Source: Oxalobacteraceae bacterium CAVE-383
GTDB taxonomy: Bacteria; Pseudomonadota; Gammaproteobacteria; Burkholderiales; Burkholderiaceae_D
Assembly: GCA_004134995.1 (NCBI GenBank)
Contig: REGP01000006.1
Span: forward strand, 1-64,000
DNA length: 64,000 nucleotides
Reading direction: 5' to 3'
Made by a program: the position numbers and the translations under genes. The notes beneath the pieces were generated by a model that was not told the DNA's origin, made no database searches, and saw nothing but the letters and a program-made list of their open reading frames with translations. The stretch's first letter is position 1; each line of letters starts with the position of its first letter. This document shows, piece by piece, positions 39,606 through 49,475 of this stretch.

Positions 39606-39695
39606 GGAGAGGTGGCAGAGTGGTCGAATGCGCCAGACTCGAAATCTGGTTTAGGTGAATGCCTAACGTGGGTTCGAATCCCACCTTCTCCGCCA
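39606..39695 (+). tRNA. serU: tRNA-Ser(CGA)
   Basis: A 90-base class II tRNA: acceptor arm GGAGAGG paired with CTTCTCC, discriminator G and encoded CCA. The anticodon stem CCAGA/TCTGG encloses loop CTCGAAA with anticodon CGA (reads UCG). A long variable arm and the T arm GGGTTCGAATCCC follow. The usual left edge of accessory DNA, it separates the conserved block from the more variable region to the right. Confidence 0.97.
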
Positions 39696-39706
39696 AGATA
39701 CATAAG

Positions 39707-39739
39707 CCCTTGATTTCTATTTGAAATCGGGGGTTTTTT
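39707..39739 (+). terminator. tRNA-Ser terminator
   Basis: A hairpin of CCCTTGATTTC and GAAATCGGGGG (two G-U pairs) is followed by six T, twelve bases after the tRNA. Confidence 0.85.
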
Positions 39740-39754
39740 GTTTCAACTATCAAA

Positions 39755-39889
39755 ATGACTATCAAACAGAATTTGATACCTGGTTTGTTCGGATTCGAGT
39801 CCGGCGTGGCGCTGGTGACGGCGGTCGGCACCGTGAACCGGACACAAGGCTGGTATGAGGCGAATGCCGGCATCAAGACCGGGACGTAA
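39755..39889 (+). CDS. Small ORF of 44 residues, possible gene remnant after tRNA-Ser
   Basis: An open frame from ATG 39755 (start MTIKQNLIPGL, end ANAGIKTGT) stops two bases before the MFS gene at 39892. I do not recognise it and see no Shine-Dalgarno. It reads like the C-terminal piece of a larger protein (VTAVGTVNRTQGWYEAN). It may be debris left by insertion next to the tRNA or simply chance. Confidence 0.3.
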   Translation: MTIKQNLIPGLFGFESGVALVTAVGTVNRTQGWYEANAGIKTGT

Positions 39890-39891
39890 AA

Positions 39892-41088
39892 ATGCGCCAT
39901 TCCAGCTATCAAGAAAACTGGCTGATACCGGCCCTCGGCCTGACGCAAATCGTCGGTTGGGGTTCACTGTTTTATGCCTACGGCGTGTTGATGCAGCCGA
40001 TGCAGATCGAGCTGCAAACATCGAAGCCGGTTATTGTAGGCGCGTACTCGGTTGCGCTGTTGATTTCGGGCTGTTTTTCGACGCTGGCCGGCAGTATTAT
40101 CGATCGCATCGGCGGCCGCTTGCTGATGGGCGCCGGTACGTTACTTGCCGCGCTGATGTTGGCGTTGTTGGCAAATGTGCATAGTATCGCCGGATTGTAT
40201 TTTGTCTGGGCGGGTATCGGCATCGCAATGAGCGCGACGCTTTATCAACCGGCGTTTGCGGTGATCACGCAAGTTTTCGGCGGGGGCTATCGCCGCGCGA
40301 TTACTTTGCTGACCTTATTCGGCGGCTTTGCGAGTACGGTTTCCTGGCCGCTGACGCAGTTCTTGCTAGATCGGTTCGGATGGCGGGAAACCTGGCTGAT
40401 CTATGCCGTGGCAAATTTAGTGCTCTGTTTTCCGATCCACGCATTGTTGCCGAAGATAACGTTGGTGCCGTTGGCTTCACCAACCGCAGCGAAAACCAAC
40501 GGCGCCACGCTTTCCTCCCTGCTTCGTGAACCCAGCTTTTATTTTATTACTGCAGCGATCACGTTCAATGCCCTGGTGTTTTCTGCTATGTCGTTGCACT
40601 TGATTTCGATCTTGCACGATCGCGGCGTCTCGGCTTCGCACGCGGCGGCGATTGGCGCTATGGTTGGACCGATGCAAGTTCTGGGGCGTATTTTGGAAAC
40701 GACGATCGGTAAAAAGGCAAGTTCGCGCCAGGTAGGCGTGGTGGCGACATGGCTGCTGCCTTTTGCGTTGGCGTTGTTGATTGCACCATCCGAATGGTTC
40801 CTCATCTACGGCGTCTTTGCCATAACGTATGGTATCGGCAATGGCGTGATGACGATTGTACGCGGCACCTTGCCGGCCGAACTGTACGGACGTGAAACCT
40901 ACGGCGCAATCAGTGGCGCGATGTCTACACCGGTTTTGATCGCGATCGCGGCCGGACCGTTTGTTGCATCGTTGCTGTACTCCGCCACGGGCGGCTACAC
41001 CGGCACACTTTGGGCGTTGATCGGCATTGCGGCATTCGGCGCGATTTTGTTTATCTGCACCAATCCACATTCGAAACGGACATGGTGA
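39892..41088 (+). CDS. MFS transporter
   Basis: The 398 residues form 12 predicted helices of the major facilitator superfamily. LTQIVGWGSLFYAYGVLM in helix 1 and the loop DRIGGRLLMGAG between helices 2 and 3 fit a general DHA1-like or monocarboxylate-like transporter. Substrate cannot be told. It is the first complete gene after the tRNA-Ser, and its base composition is less GC-rich than that of serS or rarA. No regulator adjoins. Confidence 0.85.
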   Translation: MRHSSYQENWLIPALGLTQIVGWGSLFYAYGVLMQPMQIELQTSKPVIVGAYSVALLISGCFSTLAGSIIDRIGGRLLMGAGTLLAALMLALLANVHSIAGLYFVWAGIGIAMSATLYQPAFAVITQVFGGGYRRAITLLTLFGGFASTVSWPLTQFLLDRFGWRETWLIYAVANLVLCFPIHALLPKITLVPLASPTAAKTNGATLSSLLREPSFYFITAAITFNALVFSAMSLHLISILHDRGVSASHAAAIGAMVGPMQVLGRILETTIGKKASSRQVGVVATWLLPFALALLIAPSEWFLIYGVFAITYGIGNGVMTIVRGTLPAELYGRETYGAISGAMSTPVLIAIAAGPFVASLLYSATGGYTGTLWALIGIAAFGAILFICTNPHSKRTW

Positions 41089-41214
41089 CATGGGATGTGT
41101 CGTCGTCTCTCGTGGATCGGTATAGCTGCTTGGTGATGCAGTCGACTTTTTAGGTGATGCCGGCAATTACGCACGGCGCCGGTATGGCGATCGCGTACAG
41201 CATTGGTAAAAGGT

Positions 41215-41544
41215 TCAGGCCGCCATCTTGCCGCACTCATCGGCGCATCGCGTACAGGCCTGCGCGCAATCCTGGCAGTGCTGCGCTTTGTGCTTGGCGC
41301 ACTCCTCAGCGCAGGCCTTGCAGATCTGCGCGCATAGCTTGCACGCCTGCTGGGCGAATTCGCTACTCCTGCCCATAAGCGCCGCAGCCGTTCGGCAGAT
41401 CTCCGCGCAGTCCGCGTCGGTGGCGATACAGCGTGCCATGGTCTTTACGTCGTCTTCTTGCAGGCAGGCAGCGGCACATCGGTCGCAAGCGGCAGCACAT
41501 TTGTAACAGGCCTCGATACAGGCGCCAAATTCTTCACGTGACAT
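41215..41544 (-). CDS. Cysteine-rich four-helix-bundle copper storage protein (Csp3-like)
   Basis: Start ATG 41544 (MSREEFGACIEAC) is set by a strong AGGAGG seven bases upstream; a longer frame is spurious. The 109 residues contain 19 cysteines at 9, 13, 16, 20, 23, 27, 39, 46, 50, 68, 71, 75, 78, 82, 90, 93, 97, 100 and 104, mostly as CxxC and CxxxC on predicted helices, so the thiols point into the bundle. There is no signal peptide. This is the pattern of the cytosolic copper-storage proteins Csp3 (DUF326), which hold many Cu(I) ions in the bundle core. The cus copper-efflux genes next door support the role. Confidence 0.88.
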   Translation of the reverse strand: MSREEFGACIEACYKCAAACDRCAAACLQEDDVKTMARCIATDADCAEICRTAAALMGRSSEFAQQACKLCAQICKACAEECAKHKAQHCQDCAQACTRCADECGKMAA

Positions 41545-41563
41545 TATGACCTCCTTAAAAATT

Positions 41564-41581
41564 GGGTATGGCGGTATACCC
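41564..41581 (-). promoter_or_regulatory. Possible operator upstream of the copper storage gene
   Basis: A dyad GGGTAT-N6-ATACCC, with the palindrome GGTATACC inside its right part, lies 20-37 bases before the csp start. Its half-sites resemble the GGGTAT/ATACCC arms seen in copper-repressor (CsoR) operators, but the arrangement differs. The regulator is not identified. Confidence 0.35.
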
Positions 41582-41823
41582 GGATAACGCTCGAGCGGAT
41601 GCCGAAGCGCACTTGTGCGGATAATCAGATGATGAAATGATCTGAAAACCACCGGCATAAGAGTGGTTTCACGACGCGATGTTCATAATATTGGTGTCTG
41701 AATCAAAAGAAATCGAGGGTATGCCGCATCCCATGTCATAAGTGGAACACAGCCATTCCCTGGCAGGGGCAGGTTCTTTAGGCGGTCCGCTTTCGATGAA
41801 AGGGATTCCCGCCCGTTACGAGA

Positions 41824-42195
41824 TTATTTCACGGCAGTAACGACATAGTCCGTATTTTGTTGTTTGAAATCGATGGTCACATTCTTGGCGACGGCAAGTT
41901 TGTCGAAGAACATCTTATCTTTCACAGCAAAGGTCATCGTCATTGCCGGCCAATTCAAAGATTGGACTGGGCCATGCGCGATGGTTACGGTTCCCTTGGC
42001 TTGATCGACGGCTTTTACAATACCTTTCGCCTGATGGATCGTAGCCTTCATGGCGGAATTGGACTTCATGCCGTCCATCGGCATGGATTTCATGTCCATG
42101 TCTTTCATGTCCATATTTTTGCCGGCGGACTCAGCCATGGCCAAGGTGGATGCGGATAGAGCAAGCGCGAGGAATACGGTTGTGGTGGTTTTCAT
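41824..42195 (-). CDS. cusF: CusF-like periplasmic copper/silver chaperone
   Basis: The 123-residue protein starts at ATG 42195 (MKTTTT) after AAGGAAAT. A signal peptide ends near TLAMA (about residue 21). A Met/Asp-rich linker with several MDM and MKSM motifs follows, then the small beta-barrel with LNWPAMTMTFAV, where Trp and two Met form the Cu(I)/Ag(I) site of CusF. It delivers the metal to the CusB adaptor. It lies 41 bases after cusA, as the last gene of the cus operon. Confidence 0.9.
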   Translation of the reverse strand: MKTTTTVFLALALSASTLAMAESAGKNMDMKDMDMKSMPMDGMKSNSAMKATIHQAKGIVKAVDQAKGTVTIAHGPVQSLNWPAMTMTFAVKDKMFFDKLAVAKNVTIDFKQQNTDYVVTAVK

Positions 42196-42236
42196 TTCAA
42201 TTTCCTTCATGGTTGGAGTGGTCGATACAAAAAAAA

Positions 42237-45200
42237 TTAAACAGACGCTATGCCATCGGCGCGGATCTGACGCCTGCGCATCAGCAGATAGACCACAGGT
42301 ACGACAAACATGGATAGCAGCGGCGCGGTGATCATCCCCCCGACCATCGGCGCCGCGATCCTCTGCATGACTTCCGACCCGGTGCCGGCGCCGAGCATGA
42401 TCGGCACCAGGCCGGCGATAATGACGGCGACTGTCATTGCCTTGGGGCGTACCCGCAATACGGCGCCTTCGCGAATCGCATCGAGCAGGTCCGCTTCGCT
42501 GCCGTTGCCGTTATCGAGACGCTCGTTCCAGGCATTTTTGAGGTAGAGCAGCATGATCACGCCGAATTCGGCGGATACGCCGGCCAACGCGATAAAGCCG
42601 ACGCCTACCGCCACCGACAAGTGATAGCCGAGCAGCCACAGCAGCCAGATGCCGCCTGCCAGTGCAAACGGCAAGGTCGCCATGATCAGCGCCGCCTCAT
42701 CGAAACGCTTGAAGGTCAAATAGAGCAAGACGAAGATAATCAGCAAGGTTGCCGGCACCACGATCTTGAGCTTGGCCGTAGCACGTTCCAGATATTCGAA
42801 CTGTCCCGACCAGGCAATGGAGTAACCGGCCGGCAATTTGACTTCCTTGGCGACCGCTTGCTGCATGTCATGCACCGCTGAACTCAAGTCGCGATCGCGA
42901 ATATCGACATAAACCCATCCGGACAGGCGGCCATTTTCGCTTTTCAGCATCGGCGGCCCATCGGCGATGCGGATCGCGGCGACGTCGCCCAATTGGATCT
43001 GGGCGCCGCGCTCCGTGAGTACCGGCAATTGGCGTAATTTATCGAGCGAATCGCGCACTTCGCGTGGATACCGGACGTTGATTGGGAAACGCTGCAGTCC
43101 TTCGACGGTTTCACCGATGTTGTCGCCGCCGATCGCGGCCGAGACGATGCTTTGCACATCCGCAATATTCAGCCCGTAACGAGCGGCCGCGTCGCGGTCG
43201 ATATCCACATCGATATAGCGGCCACCGTTCAAACGCTCGGCCAGCGCCGACGACACGCCCGGCACCTTCTTGACCGCGCGTTCGATGTCGCCGGTTATGC
43301 GGTCGATCTCCTGCAGGCTCACACCTGCAACCTTGACACCGACCGGGCTTTTGATGCCGGTTGCCAGCATGTCGATCCGGTTGCGAATCGGCGGTACCCA
43401 AATGTTGGATAAGCCCGGCACTTTGACGACGCGGTCCAGTTCCTGAATCAGTTTCTCCGGTGTCATGCCGGCCCGCCATTGATCGTGCGGCTTGAACTGG
43501 ATCATGGTTTCAAACATTTCCATCGGCGCCGGATCGGTGGCGCTCTCGGCACGGCCGGCTTTGCCAAAGACGCTTTGTACTTCCGGCACTGTTTTAATCA
43601 ATCGATCGGTCTGCTGCAGTAATTGCCCCGCCTTGCCAACAGAAATTCCTGGCAATGCCGTCGGCATGTACAGCACATCGCCTTCGTCCAGTGGCGGCAT
43701 GAATTCACCGCCGAGCCGGCTCATGGGCAAAATCGTCAAAATGGCCACCAATACTGCGCCCAGCAGGGTCAGTTTAGGAAAGCGCAATACGATATCGAGC
43801 AATGGACGATACAGTGCGATCAGGAAACGATTCAGCGGATTCTTCTGTTCCTCGGGAATCCGGCCGCGAATCAGGTAACCCATCAATATCGGAATCAGGG
43901 TCACAGCCAGGCCCGCTGCCGCCGCCATCGAATAGGTCTTGGTGAAGGCCAAGGGCGAAAACAGGCGGCCTTCTTGCGCTTCCAGCGTGAATACCGGGAT
44001 GAACGAGAGCACGATGATCAACAGTGAAAAGAACAGCGCCGGCCCGACTTCTGCCGCTGCATCGCCAATGACGCGCCAATGTGCGTTGCCTTTGAGCTTT
44101 TCACCGGGATGCGCGTGATTCCACAGTTCGATGTGCTTATGGGCGTTCTCAATCATCACCACGGCGGCATCGACCATGGCGCCGACCGCGATCGCAATCC
44201 CGCCGAGCGACATGATATTGGCATTGACGCCCTGGTAATACATGACGATGAAAGCGATCAGAATGCCGATCGGCAGCGTGATGATGGCAACCAGCGCCGA
44301 GCGCATGTGAAACAGGAAGATGGCGCAGACCACCGCGACGACGATGAATTCCTCGATCAGTTTTTCTTTTAAGTTCGTCACGGCCCGCTTGATCAGGCTC
44401 GACCGGTCGTAGGTCGGCACAATTTCGACGCCCGGCGGCAGGCTGGCTTTGAGGATTTCCAGCTTGGCCTTTACCGCATCAATGGTTTCCAGGGCATTTT
44501 TTCCGGAGCGCATGATGATCACGCCGCCGGCAACCTCGCCTTCGCCATTCAGGTCGGCGATGCCGCGCCGCATTTCCGGCCCGACCTGGATCCGCGCGAC
44601 ATCTCCCAGCCGCACGGGGACGCCGGCATCGCTGGCCGTTAATGGAATCTTGCGGAAGTCATCCAGCGATTTCAGATAACCGGAAGCTCGCACCATGTAT
44701 TCGGCTTCACCCAACTCCAGCACCGAGCCGCCACTTTCCTGATTCGCTTTCTGCACGGCATCGACGATCTTGCCCTGCGGGATGTTGTAGGCACGCATCT
44801 TGTCCGGATCGAGCACGATCTGATACTGGCGCACCATGCCGCCAATACTGGCCACTTCCGACACATTCGGCACCGATTTCAATTCATATTTCAGAAACCA
44901 GTCCTGCAAGGCCCGCAACTGCGACAGATCGGTCTTGCCGCTACGATCCACCAGCGCATATTCGTAGACCCAGCCGACGCCCGTCGCATCCGGTCCGAGC
45001 GCTGTTTTGGCTTGCGGCGGCAAGCGCGATTGCACCTGATTCAAATATTCCAGCACCCGCGAACGGGCCCAGTACGGGTCGGTGCCGTCTTCAAACAAGA
45101 TATAGACGAACGAATCCCCAAAAAACGAATAGCCGCGCACTGTCTTTGTCCCCGGCACCGACAGCATGGTCGTGGTCAGTGGATACGTCACTTGATTCTC

Positions 45201-45383
45201 GACAATCTGCGGCGCCTGTCCGGGATAGCTGGTGCGAATAATGACCTGCACATCGGACAGATCAGGAATCGCATCGAGCGGCGTGTGCGACAGCGACCAG
45301 GCGCCCCAAGCGGTCATCATCACCGTCGCCAACAGCACCAAAAACCGGTTGGCAATCGACCAGCGGATCAGCTTGGCGATCAT
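42237..45383 (-). CDS. cusA: Copper/silver RND efflux pump inner-membrane protein CusA
   Basis: The 1048-residue heavy-metal RND pump exports Cu(I)/Ag(I) by proton antiport. TM1 follows [18 protein letters not shown]; the N-terminal [20 protein letters not shown] region here reads [20 protein letters not shown] (20 residues). Central conserved acids lie in [16 protein letters not shown]. Periplasmic methionines in [15 protein letters not shown] and [16 protein letters not shown] correspond to the CusA metal path. The start overlaps cusB by four bases. Confidence 0.95.
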   Translation of the reverse strand: MIAKLIRWSIANRFLVLLATVMMTAWGAWSLSHTPLDAIPDLSDVQVIIRTSYPGQAPQIVENQVTYPLTTTMLSVPGTKTVRGYSFFGDSFVYILFEDGTDPYWARSRVLEYLNQVQSRLPPQAKTALGPDATGVGWVYEYALVDRSGKTDLSQLRALQDWFLKYELKSVPNVSEVASIGGMVRQYQIVLDPDKMRAYNIPQGKIVDAVQKANQESGGSVLELGEAEYMVRASGYLKSLDDFRKIPLTASDAGVPVRLGDVARIQVGPEMRRGIADLNGEGEVAGGVIIMRSGKNALETIDAVKAKLEILKASLPPGVEIVPTYDRSSLIKRAVTNLKEKLIEEFIVVAVVCAIFLFHMRSALVAIITLPIGILIAFIVMYYQGVNANIMSLGGIAIAVGAMVDAAVVMIENAHKHIELWNHAHPGEKLKGNAHWRVIGDAAAEVGPALFFSLLIIVLSFIPVFTLEAQEGRLFSPLAFTKTYSMAAAAGLAVTLIPILMGYLIRGRIPEEQKNPLNRFLIALYRPLLDIVLRFPKLTLLGAVLVAILTILPMSRLGGEFMPPLDEGDVLYMPTALPGISVGKAGQLLQQTDRLIKTVPEVQSVFGKAGRAESATDPAPMEMFETMIQFKPHDQWRAGMTPEKLIQELDRVVKVPGLSNIWVPPIRNRIDMLATGIKSPVGVKVAGVSLQEIDRITGDIERAVKKVPGVSSALAERLNGGRYIDVDIDRDAAARYGLNIADVQSIVSAAIGGDNIGETVEGLQRFPINVRYPREVRDSLDKLRQLPVLTERGAQIQLGDVAAIRIADGPPMLKSENGRLSGWVYVDIRDRDLSSAVHDMQQAVAKEVKLPAGYSIAWSGQFEYLERATAKLKIVVPATLLIIFVLLYLTFKRFDEAALIMATLPFALAGGIWLLWLLGYHLSVAVGVGFIALAGVSAEFGVIMLLYLKNAWNERLDNGNGSEADLLDAIREGAVLRVRPKAMTVAVIIAGLVPIMLGAGTGSEVMQRIAAPMVGGMITAPLLSMFVVPVVYLLMRRRQIRADGIASV

Positions 45384-46939
45384 TGCGCTGCTCCGGCTGG
45401 CTTGGCCGGCATGGTCATCGCCGCATCCGCCGGTTTGATCGTCGCGATTTCGAATGCGCCGTCCTTGGTCGAATGGATCTCGAATTTGACGTTAGCACCC
45501 ACAGCAATGTTCTTCGGCAAACCAGTAGGCGGCAATTTGAAACCCATCGTCATCGGACCCCACTGCAAGGTAGGAATCGGTCCGTGCGAGATTGTGATTT
45601 CATCCGCGGTGATGCTTTCGACTTTGCCTTCGCCGCGATGCGTCGGTCCCGGCACTGCGACAGCGGCCGACATGGCCGGACCATCCATCCGGGTTGCGGT
45701 ACCGGTGAGGCTGGCCTCGGAATCGATCAGGAACTGGCCGGAGGCAACGACTTTTTCTCCTTCATTCAACCCTTTGCGGATTTCGGTCTGGCCATTGGTT
45801 TCTGCGCCGATTTCGACATCGACGGGACTGAACTTGCCATCGCCTTGCGCTACCATAACGACACTGCGCGTCCCGGTCTGGATGACGGCCTCGGTGGGGA
45901 TCAGCAGGACATCCTTACGTGTTGCAGATGAAAAATTGATCGTGGCAAACATGCCGGGTACCAACTGTCCGCCAGGATTGGTCAGTTCAACTCGCGCTTT
46001 CAGCGTGCGTGTCGCAGGGCTTACATCGGGCAAAATTGCGCTGACCTTACCTTTGAATACCGTGCCCTGCAGTGCAGGCGCGCGGGCTTCAACACTGTTT
46101 CCCGGCCGTACCTGGGCCGACATGTTCTCCGGTACGTCCGCGTTGACCCAAATGGTTCCGACGCCGTTGATTTTGAACATCGGTGCGCCGGCCATGACGG
46201 TCATGCCTTCGCGTATGGCAAGTTCTGACACCACGCCTCCGATGGGCGCGAAGACGGTCAAACGCGCCTGAACTTTTCCGCTTGACTCCACGGAACGAAT
46301 CTGGTCATCCGTCATGCCGGCCAGGCGCATACGCTGGCGTGCGCCGTCAACAAGGCCGCCGAGGTCATTGCCTTGCATGTGCTTGACGGACAAATATTCT
46401 TCCTGCGCTGCTACCCACTCGGGCACATACAAGTCGGCTAACGCCTGTCCTTTGCGGACAGGATCGAGCGGCGCGCGAATATACAGCCGCTCGACAAAGC
46501 CATTGCTGCGCGCCTGCACCAGCGCCACGTCACGTTCGTTATAAGCGACGCTGCCAACTGCGGCGACGGTCGATGTCAAGGTGCCCTTGGTGGCCTCAGC
46601 AGTGCGAATCCCAAGATTTTGCTGTACACGTGGACTGATATTGACCTTGCCGTCGTCGCCGGCAGCATCGGCATAAACCGGAACCAATTGCATATCCATG
46701 AAGGGCGACTTTCCCGGCTTATCGAACTTTTGGCCGGGCACCATCGGGTCATGCCAATACAATACTTTTTTACCGGGCGCATCCGTTATCGACGGACTTG
46801 CCGGAGAAGTAGCGGTATTGCCCGACATTGGGCCTGTCATCTTTTTGCCCTGGTTCATGCCGGCCCGATACAGCGTGAAGCCCGCAATCGCCAAAAAACC
46901 TGCGGCAGCGACAGCCGCAATCATTTTTTTATTTTTCAA
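45380..46939 (-). CDS. cusB: Copper/silver RND efflux periplasmic adaptor CusB with fused CusF domain
   Basis: The 519-residue membrane-fusion protein has an N-terminal anchor helix (about 7-25), a heavy-metal-binding domain ([20 protein letters not shown], 20 residues, then [11 protein letters not shown]), barrel-sandwich and beta-barrel adaptor parts (residues about 100-400). From about residue 430 to the end follows an extra CusF-like beta-barrel with [10 protein letters not shown], so this operon encodes two chaperone domains, one fused and one free (cusF). It overlaps cusC and cusA by four bases each, a sign of coupled translation. Confidence 0.94.
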   Translation of the reverse strand: MKNKKMIAAVAAAGFLAIAGFTLYRAGMNQGKKMTGPMSGNTATSPASPSITDAPGKKVLYWHDPMVPGQKFDKPGKSPFMDMQLVPVYADAAGDDGKVNISPRVQQNLGIRTAEATKGTLTSTVAAVGSVAYNERDVALVQARSNGFVERLYIRAPLDPVRKGQALADLYVPEWVAAQEEYLSVKHMQGNDLGGLVDGARQRMRLAGMTDDQIRSVESSGKVQARLTVFAPIGGVVSELAIREGMTVMAGAPMFKINGVGTIWVNADVPENMSAQVRPGNSVEARAPALQGTVFKGKVSAILPDVSPATRTLKARVELTNPGGQLVPGMFATINFSSATRKDVLLIPTEAVIQTGTRSVVMVAQGDGKFSPVDVEIGAETNGQTEIRKGLNEGEKVVASGQFLIDSEASLTGTATRMDGPAMSAAVAVPGPTHRGEGKVESITADEITISHGPIPTLQWGPMTMGFKLPPTGLPKNIAVGANVKFEIHSTKDGAFEIATIKPADAAMTMPAKPAGAAQ

Positions 46940-48267
46940 TTGATGTCCTTGTTCATACCGCCCATTGCGTCATCGGTCGGAATGAGAAAATTGAGTTTTG
47001 CCCATAGACGGTCGGTGTCGGCCGCCAGTTGCAGGGCCTGGATGCGGATGTCGATATCGTTGCGGCGTGCCGCGAGCACATCGGCCAATCCGGTTTTGCC
47101 GCCACGGTAAGCCGTGACTGAAGCGAGCGTGCGCTGATTGGCCAAAGGGATCAGTTCATGTTCATAGCGCGCAGAACGCTCGCGATCGTTGTTCCATTCC
47201 TCGATCATGCTGCGGGTCTCGGCAACATGCGCGCGCAACATATCCGCACGCTCATATTTAGCCTGGTCGACCATGGCCAGTTTGGAAGAAAGCTCGCGAT
47301 CCTGGCGGTTGGCGCGATCCCATTGGATGGGGACCGACACGCCCACCGAGACCATGTTGGAATAGGCGGAACCGCGTTGTTGGTAGGCCACCTCCACGGT
47401 CCAGTCGGATTTTTCGTTGGCTCTAGCCAGTTTTGCGTCTGTCTCGGCGACTTCCACTTGCTTGTTCAACACGGCAATATCGGGATGGTGCGCAAGCTCG
47501 CCATCGAGAGTTGCGGGATCGAGGCGGATAGTATCGGTGGATGGTTTTTCAGCCAAGCGACCATCCGCGATATCGCCGACCCATCGGACCAACATGGTAT
47601 TGGCGTTGCGAATGCGGCGCTGTATTTCGCTTGCACGATCGTCGAACATCGCCAACGCGCTACGGGCAGCGAAGATATCGGCTTGACTGCCGCGACCTGC
47701 ACGGTAGGCGCCTTCTGCCGATTGGATTTCAAGCTTGGCTTGCTCTCCTTGTTCGGCAATGACTGCGGCCATGGCCTCTGCGTAATATCGGTCGAGCCAG
47801 GCCAGCGCGGTATCGCGTTCAATGGCGGCGGTTGTAACGGTCTTCTCGGCAAGCGTCTTTTGCGCATTCAGTTCATAACGATCTGCGCGCAGTTGGAGCT
47901 TGTCGGCGCGTGTGACTTCCTGCATGACTCCAACGCGGCGCATGGTCATGAAATCATTGCCGACGCTGTAGCGGTCCGCCCCGTTGACGGGAAGATTGTC
48001 GATGCCGGCTTTTAAGACGGGGTCAGGCAACTGCTTGGCCGCAATCGCCATATCGTAAGAAGCTGTGACGGCATATCCCTGTGCAGTGAGCTGTTGCGAC
48101 CTGGCGATAGCGCGGCGCTGCGCTTCAGCCAATGTGAGTGGTGCGTCTGTTGCGTAGACGGTCGTAGTGAATGCCAGCGCATTTACCAATGCGGTCAGGC
48201 TGATTCTCAAGAAAAATCTGGGAATCGTATGGCGCACCGGATGGGGCGCGAAAAATGGGGATGACAT
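46936..48267 (-). CDS. cusC: TolC-family outer-membrane channel CusC
   Basis: The 443-residue outer-membrane factor completes the tripartite pump. ATG 48267 is chosen because GGAGGT lies three to nine bases upstream; an earlier start 18 bases up is weaker. A signal peptide ends near VYATDA. Long heptad-rich helices (LTLAEAQRRAIARSQQL and the repeated second half) give the OEP/TolC pattern in two homologous halves. No lipobox is seen, unlike E. coli CusC. Confidence 0.93.
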   Translation of the reverse strand: MSSPFFAPHPVRHTIPRFFLRISLTALVNALAFTTTVYATDAPLTLAEAQRRAIARSQQLTAQGYAVTASYDMAIAAKQLPDPVLKAGIDNLPVNGADRYSVGNDFMTMRRVGVMQEVTRADKLQLRADRYELNAQKTLAEKTVTTAAIERDTALAWLDRYYAEAMAAVIAEQGEQAKLEIQSAEGAYRAGRGSQADIFAARSALAMFDDRASEIQRRIRNANTMLVRWVGDIADGRLAEKPSTDTIRLDPATLDGELAHHPDIAVLNKQVEVAETDAKLARANEKSDWTVEVAYQQRGSAYSNMVSVGVSVPIQWDRANRQDRELSSKLAMVDQAKYERADMLRAHVAETRSMIEEWNNDRERSARYEHELIPLANQRTLASVTAYRGGKTGLADVLAARRNDIDIRIQALQLAADTDRLWAKLNFLIPTDDAMGGMNKDIN

Positions 48268-48343
48268 GAAACCTCCAGATAACAAGAGACGACATCAGGC
48301 GTGCGCGGACGCGCACGGATGACGGGCTATGCGATCTGGAGTG

Positions 48344-48754
48344 TTAAATGCGGAAGCAGCAGTTGCGTATCGACAGCGGCGGCGCTGTAGACCGGGTCAA
48401 TAGCAGCGTTTGGGGAAGAGGATCGGTGGAAATACTGGTCAGTTCGCTATTGCGGAATACCAGTGTGAGCGCAGACGCCAAAAATGGCGAAACATGCGGC
48501 GCTGCTGGCTTATCGAGCGACTGATTGGTGTTTTGGTCTTGTGCATGGCAAAGACTAGGTTGCAACTTGTCGCTTCCCATACAATCCGACAGTGCTTGAT
48601 CGCCGCTGGTGTCCATCGACATGGACATCGAATCGCCTGATGGCGCGACATTGAAACTAGGACAGGCGTATCCCGCTATGGCAAGCTGTGCAAACAGCAT
48701 GCTAATGAGCACAATAAGTGCAGCAATTAATCGGGATGGACGAGAAAGCTTCAT
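48344..48754 (-). CDS. Small exported protein at the head of the cus operon, function unknown
   Basis: The 136 residues start with a signal peptide (MKLSRPSRLIAALIVLIS, cleavage near IAGYA). The rest holds a Met-rich patch (SMSMSMD), several cysteines (CPSF, DCMG, LCHA, NCCF) and ends PPLSIRNCCFRI, a tail I associate with short uncharacterised proteins found before cusC or czcC in Burkholderiales. It is the first gene behind the CueR-type promoter. A metal-linked role is inferred from the Met and Cys content and position only. Confidence 0.7.
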   Translation of the reverse strand: MKLSRPSRLIAALIVLISMLFAQLAIAGYACPSFNVAPSGDSMSMSMDTSGDQALSDCMGSDKLQPSLCHAQDQNTNQSLDKPAAPHVSPFLASALTLVFRNSELTSISTDPLPQTLLLTRSTAPPLSIRNCCFRI

Positions 48755-48823
48755 TTATTTAAGTTGGATATTCTTTGCCGAACATAGAAAGTTGCTTGAT
48801 ATCTTATCGTAATTGGTAGGCGC

Positions 48824-48854
48824 ATTATGAAGCTTCCCATAGGGGGAAGGTCAA
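48824..48854 (-). promoter_or_regulatory. MerR/CueR-type promoter-operator of the cus operon
   Basis: Minus strand: TTGACC (-35), spacer of 19 bases, CATAAT (-10). The long spacer carries the dyad CTTCCC-CCTAT-GGGAAG, the arrangement bound by MerR-family metal sensors such as CueR, which untwist the over-long spacer. It drives the 48344 gene and cusCBAF. No cueR-like gene lies in this window. Confidence 0.8.
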
Positions 48855-48919
48855 GTTTTATTTTGTCCCGAGTTTTTCAAATGTCGCCGGCCCCCTAAAT
48901 TGGGCAACACAAGATTTTT

Positions 48920-49297
48920 TCATCGGAGTGTTGATTTGCTCGCAGCGTTGACCCTCTCTAATTGATCCACCTTCCACTGCCTCGCGAACGCCGCGACGCG
49001 ATCGTAAGACCCTTCATATCCCAACGCACGCAGGTCCAGATGCATCTGCTTGACGCTTCGTTTTTGCTTCCGAGTTTTGGTAGATTCTGTTTTAAGCCAG
49101 GCAGACAACTTGAACGCATACTTGTCGAGAGAGCTCGACGATTGCCTATCTGCATAGACAGGCTCGGTGGTTCCAGAGCGTATGTAACGCCTAACGGTGT
49201 TGCGCGAGATGCCTAAGCGTCGTGATATTTCTCGCAGTGAAAGCTGGTCGCGAATGTGCCAGCGTCGAATAAGTCCAATGATTGCCACGTCGATCAC
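48920..49297 (-). pseudogene. istA: Truncated IS21-family transposase IstA
   Basis: The 125-residue N-terminal fragment (GTG start) holds the HTH region IRDQLSLREISRRLGISRNTVRRYI (given in part: LSLREISRRLGISRNTVRRY) and a part of the linker LGYEGSYDRVAAFARQW. IstA is normally about 400-500 residues; the DDE catalytic domain is missing and the frame ends in foreign sequence after NAASKST. It cannot transpose by itself. Confidence 0.85.
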
Positions 49298-49403
49298 TCC
49301 AAACTCCTACCTAGTTGCCTAAGTAGAATTGTGCCGTAAACGTGGGTCATTTCTCAATGCAAAAAACCGCCAAAAGTGGGTCTATTTTCGGCGCAAATCA
49401 ACA
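48920..49403 (-). mobile_element. IS21-family left-end fragment, copy 1 (with truncated istA)
   Basis: The right edge at 49403 starts TGTTGATTTGCG on the minus strand, with repeated CCCAC-type subterminal motifs, as at IS21-family ends. It contains the N-terminal part of istA and breaks off near 48920. Bases 49206-49403 are repeated in the same orientation at 53601-53798 with about 8 mismatches in 198. No istB or right end is present. Confidence 0.85.
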
Positions 49404-49475
49404 GGATGGCATCGAAGCTCGCTAGTCGGGCCAACGGCTTAATTGAGATGCAAAGGCGATGGGAAGGTCTGCACT

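Noticed and set aside
39412..39948. N-terminal extension of the EAL-GGDEF protein
   Set aside because: It would translate the complement of the tRNA-Ser gene and has no domain similarity.
40477..41166. 229-codon minus-strand frame opposite the MFS gene
   Set aside because: The plus-strand frame is a clear 12-helix transporter; this one is Arg/Asn/His-rich shadow sequence.
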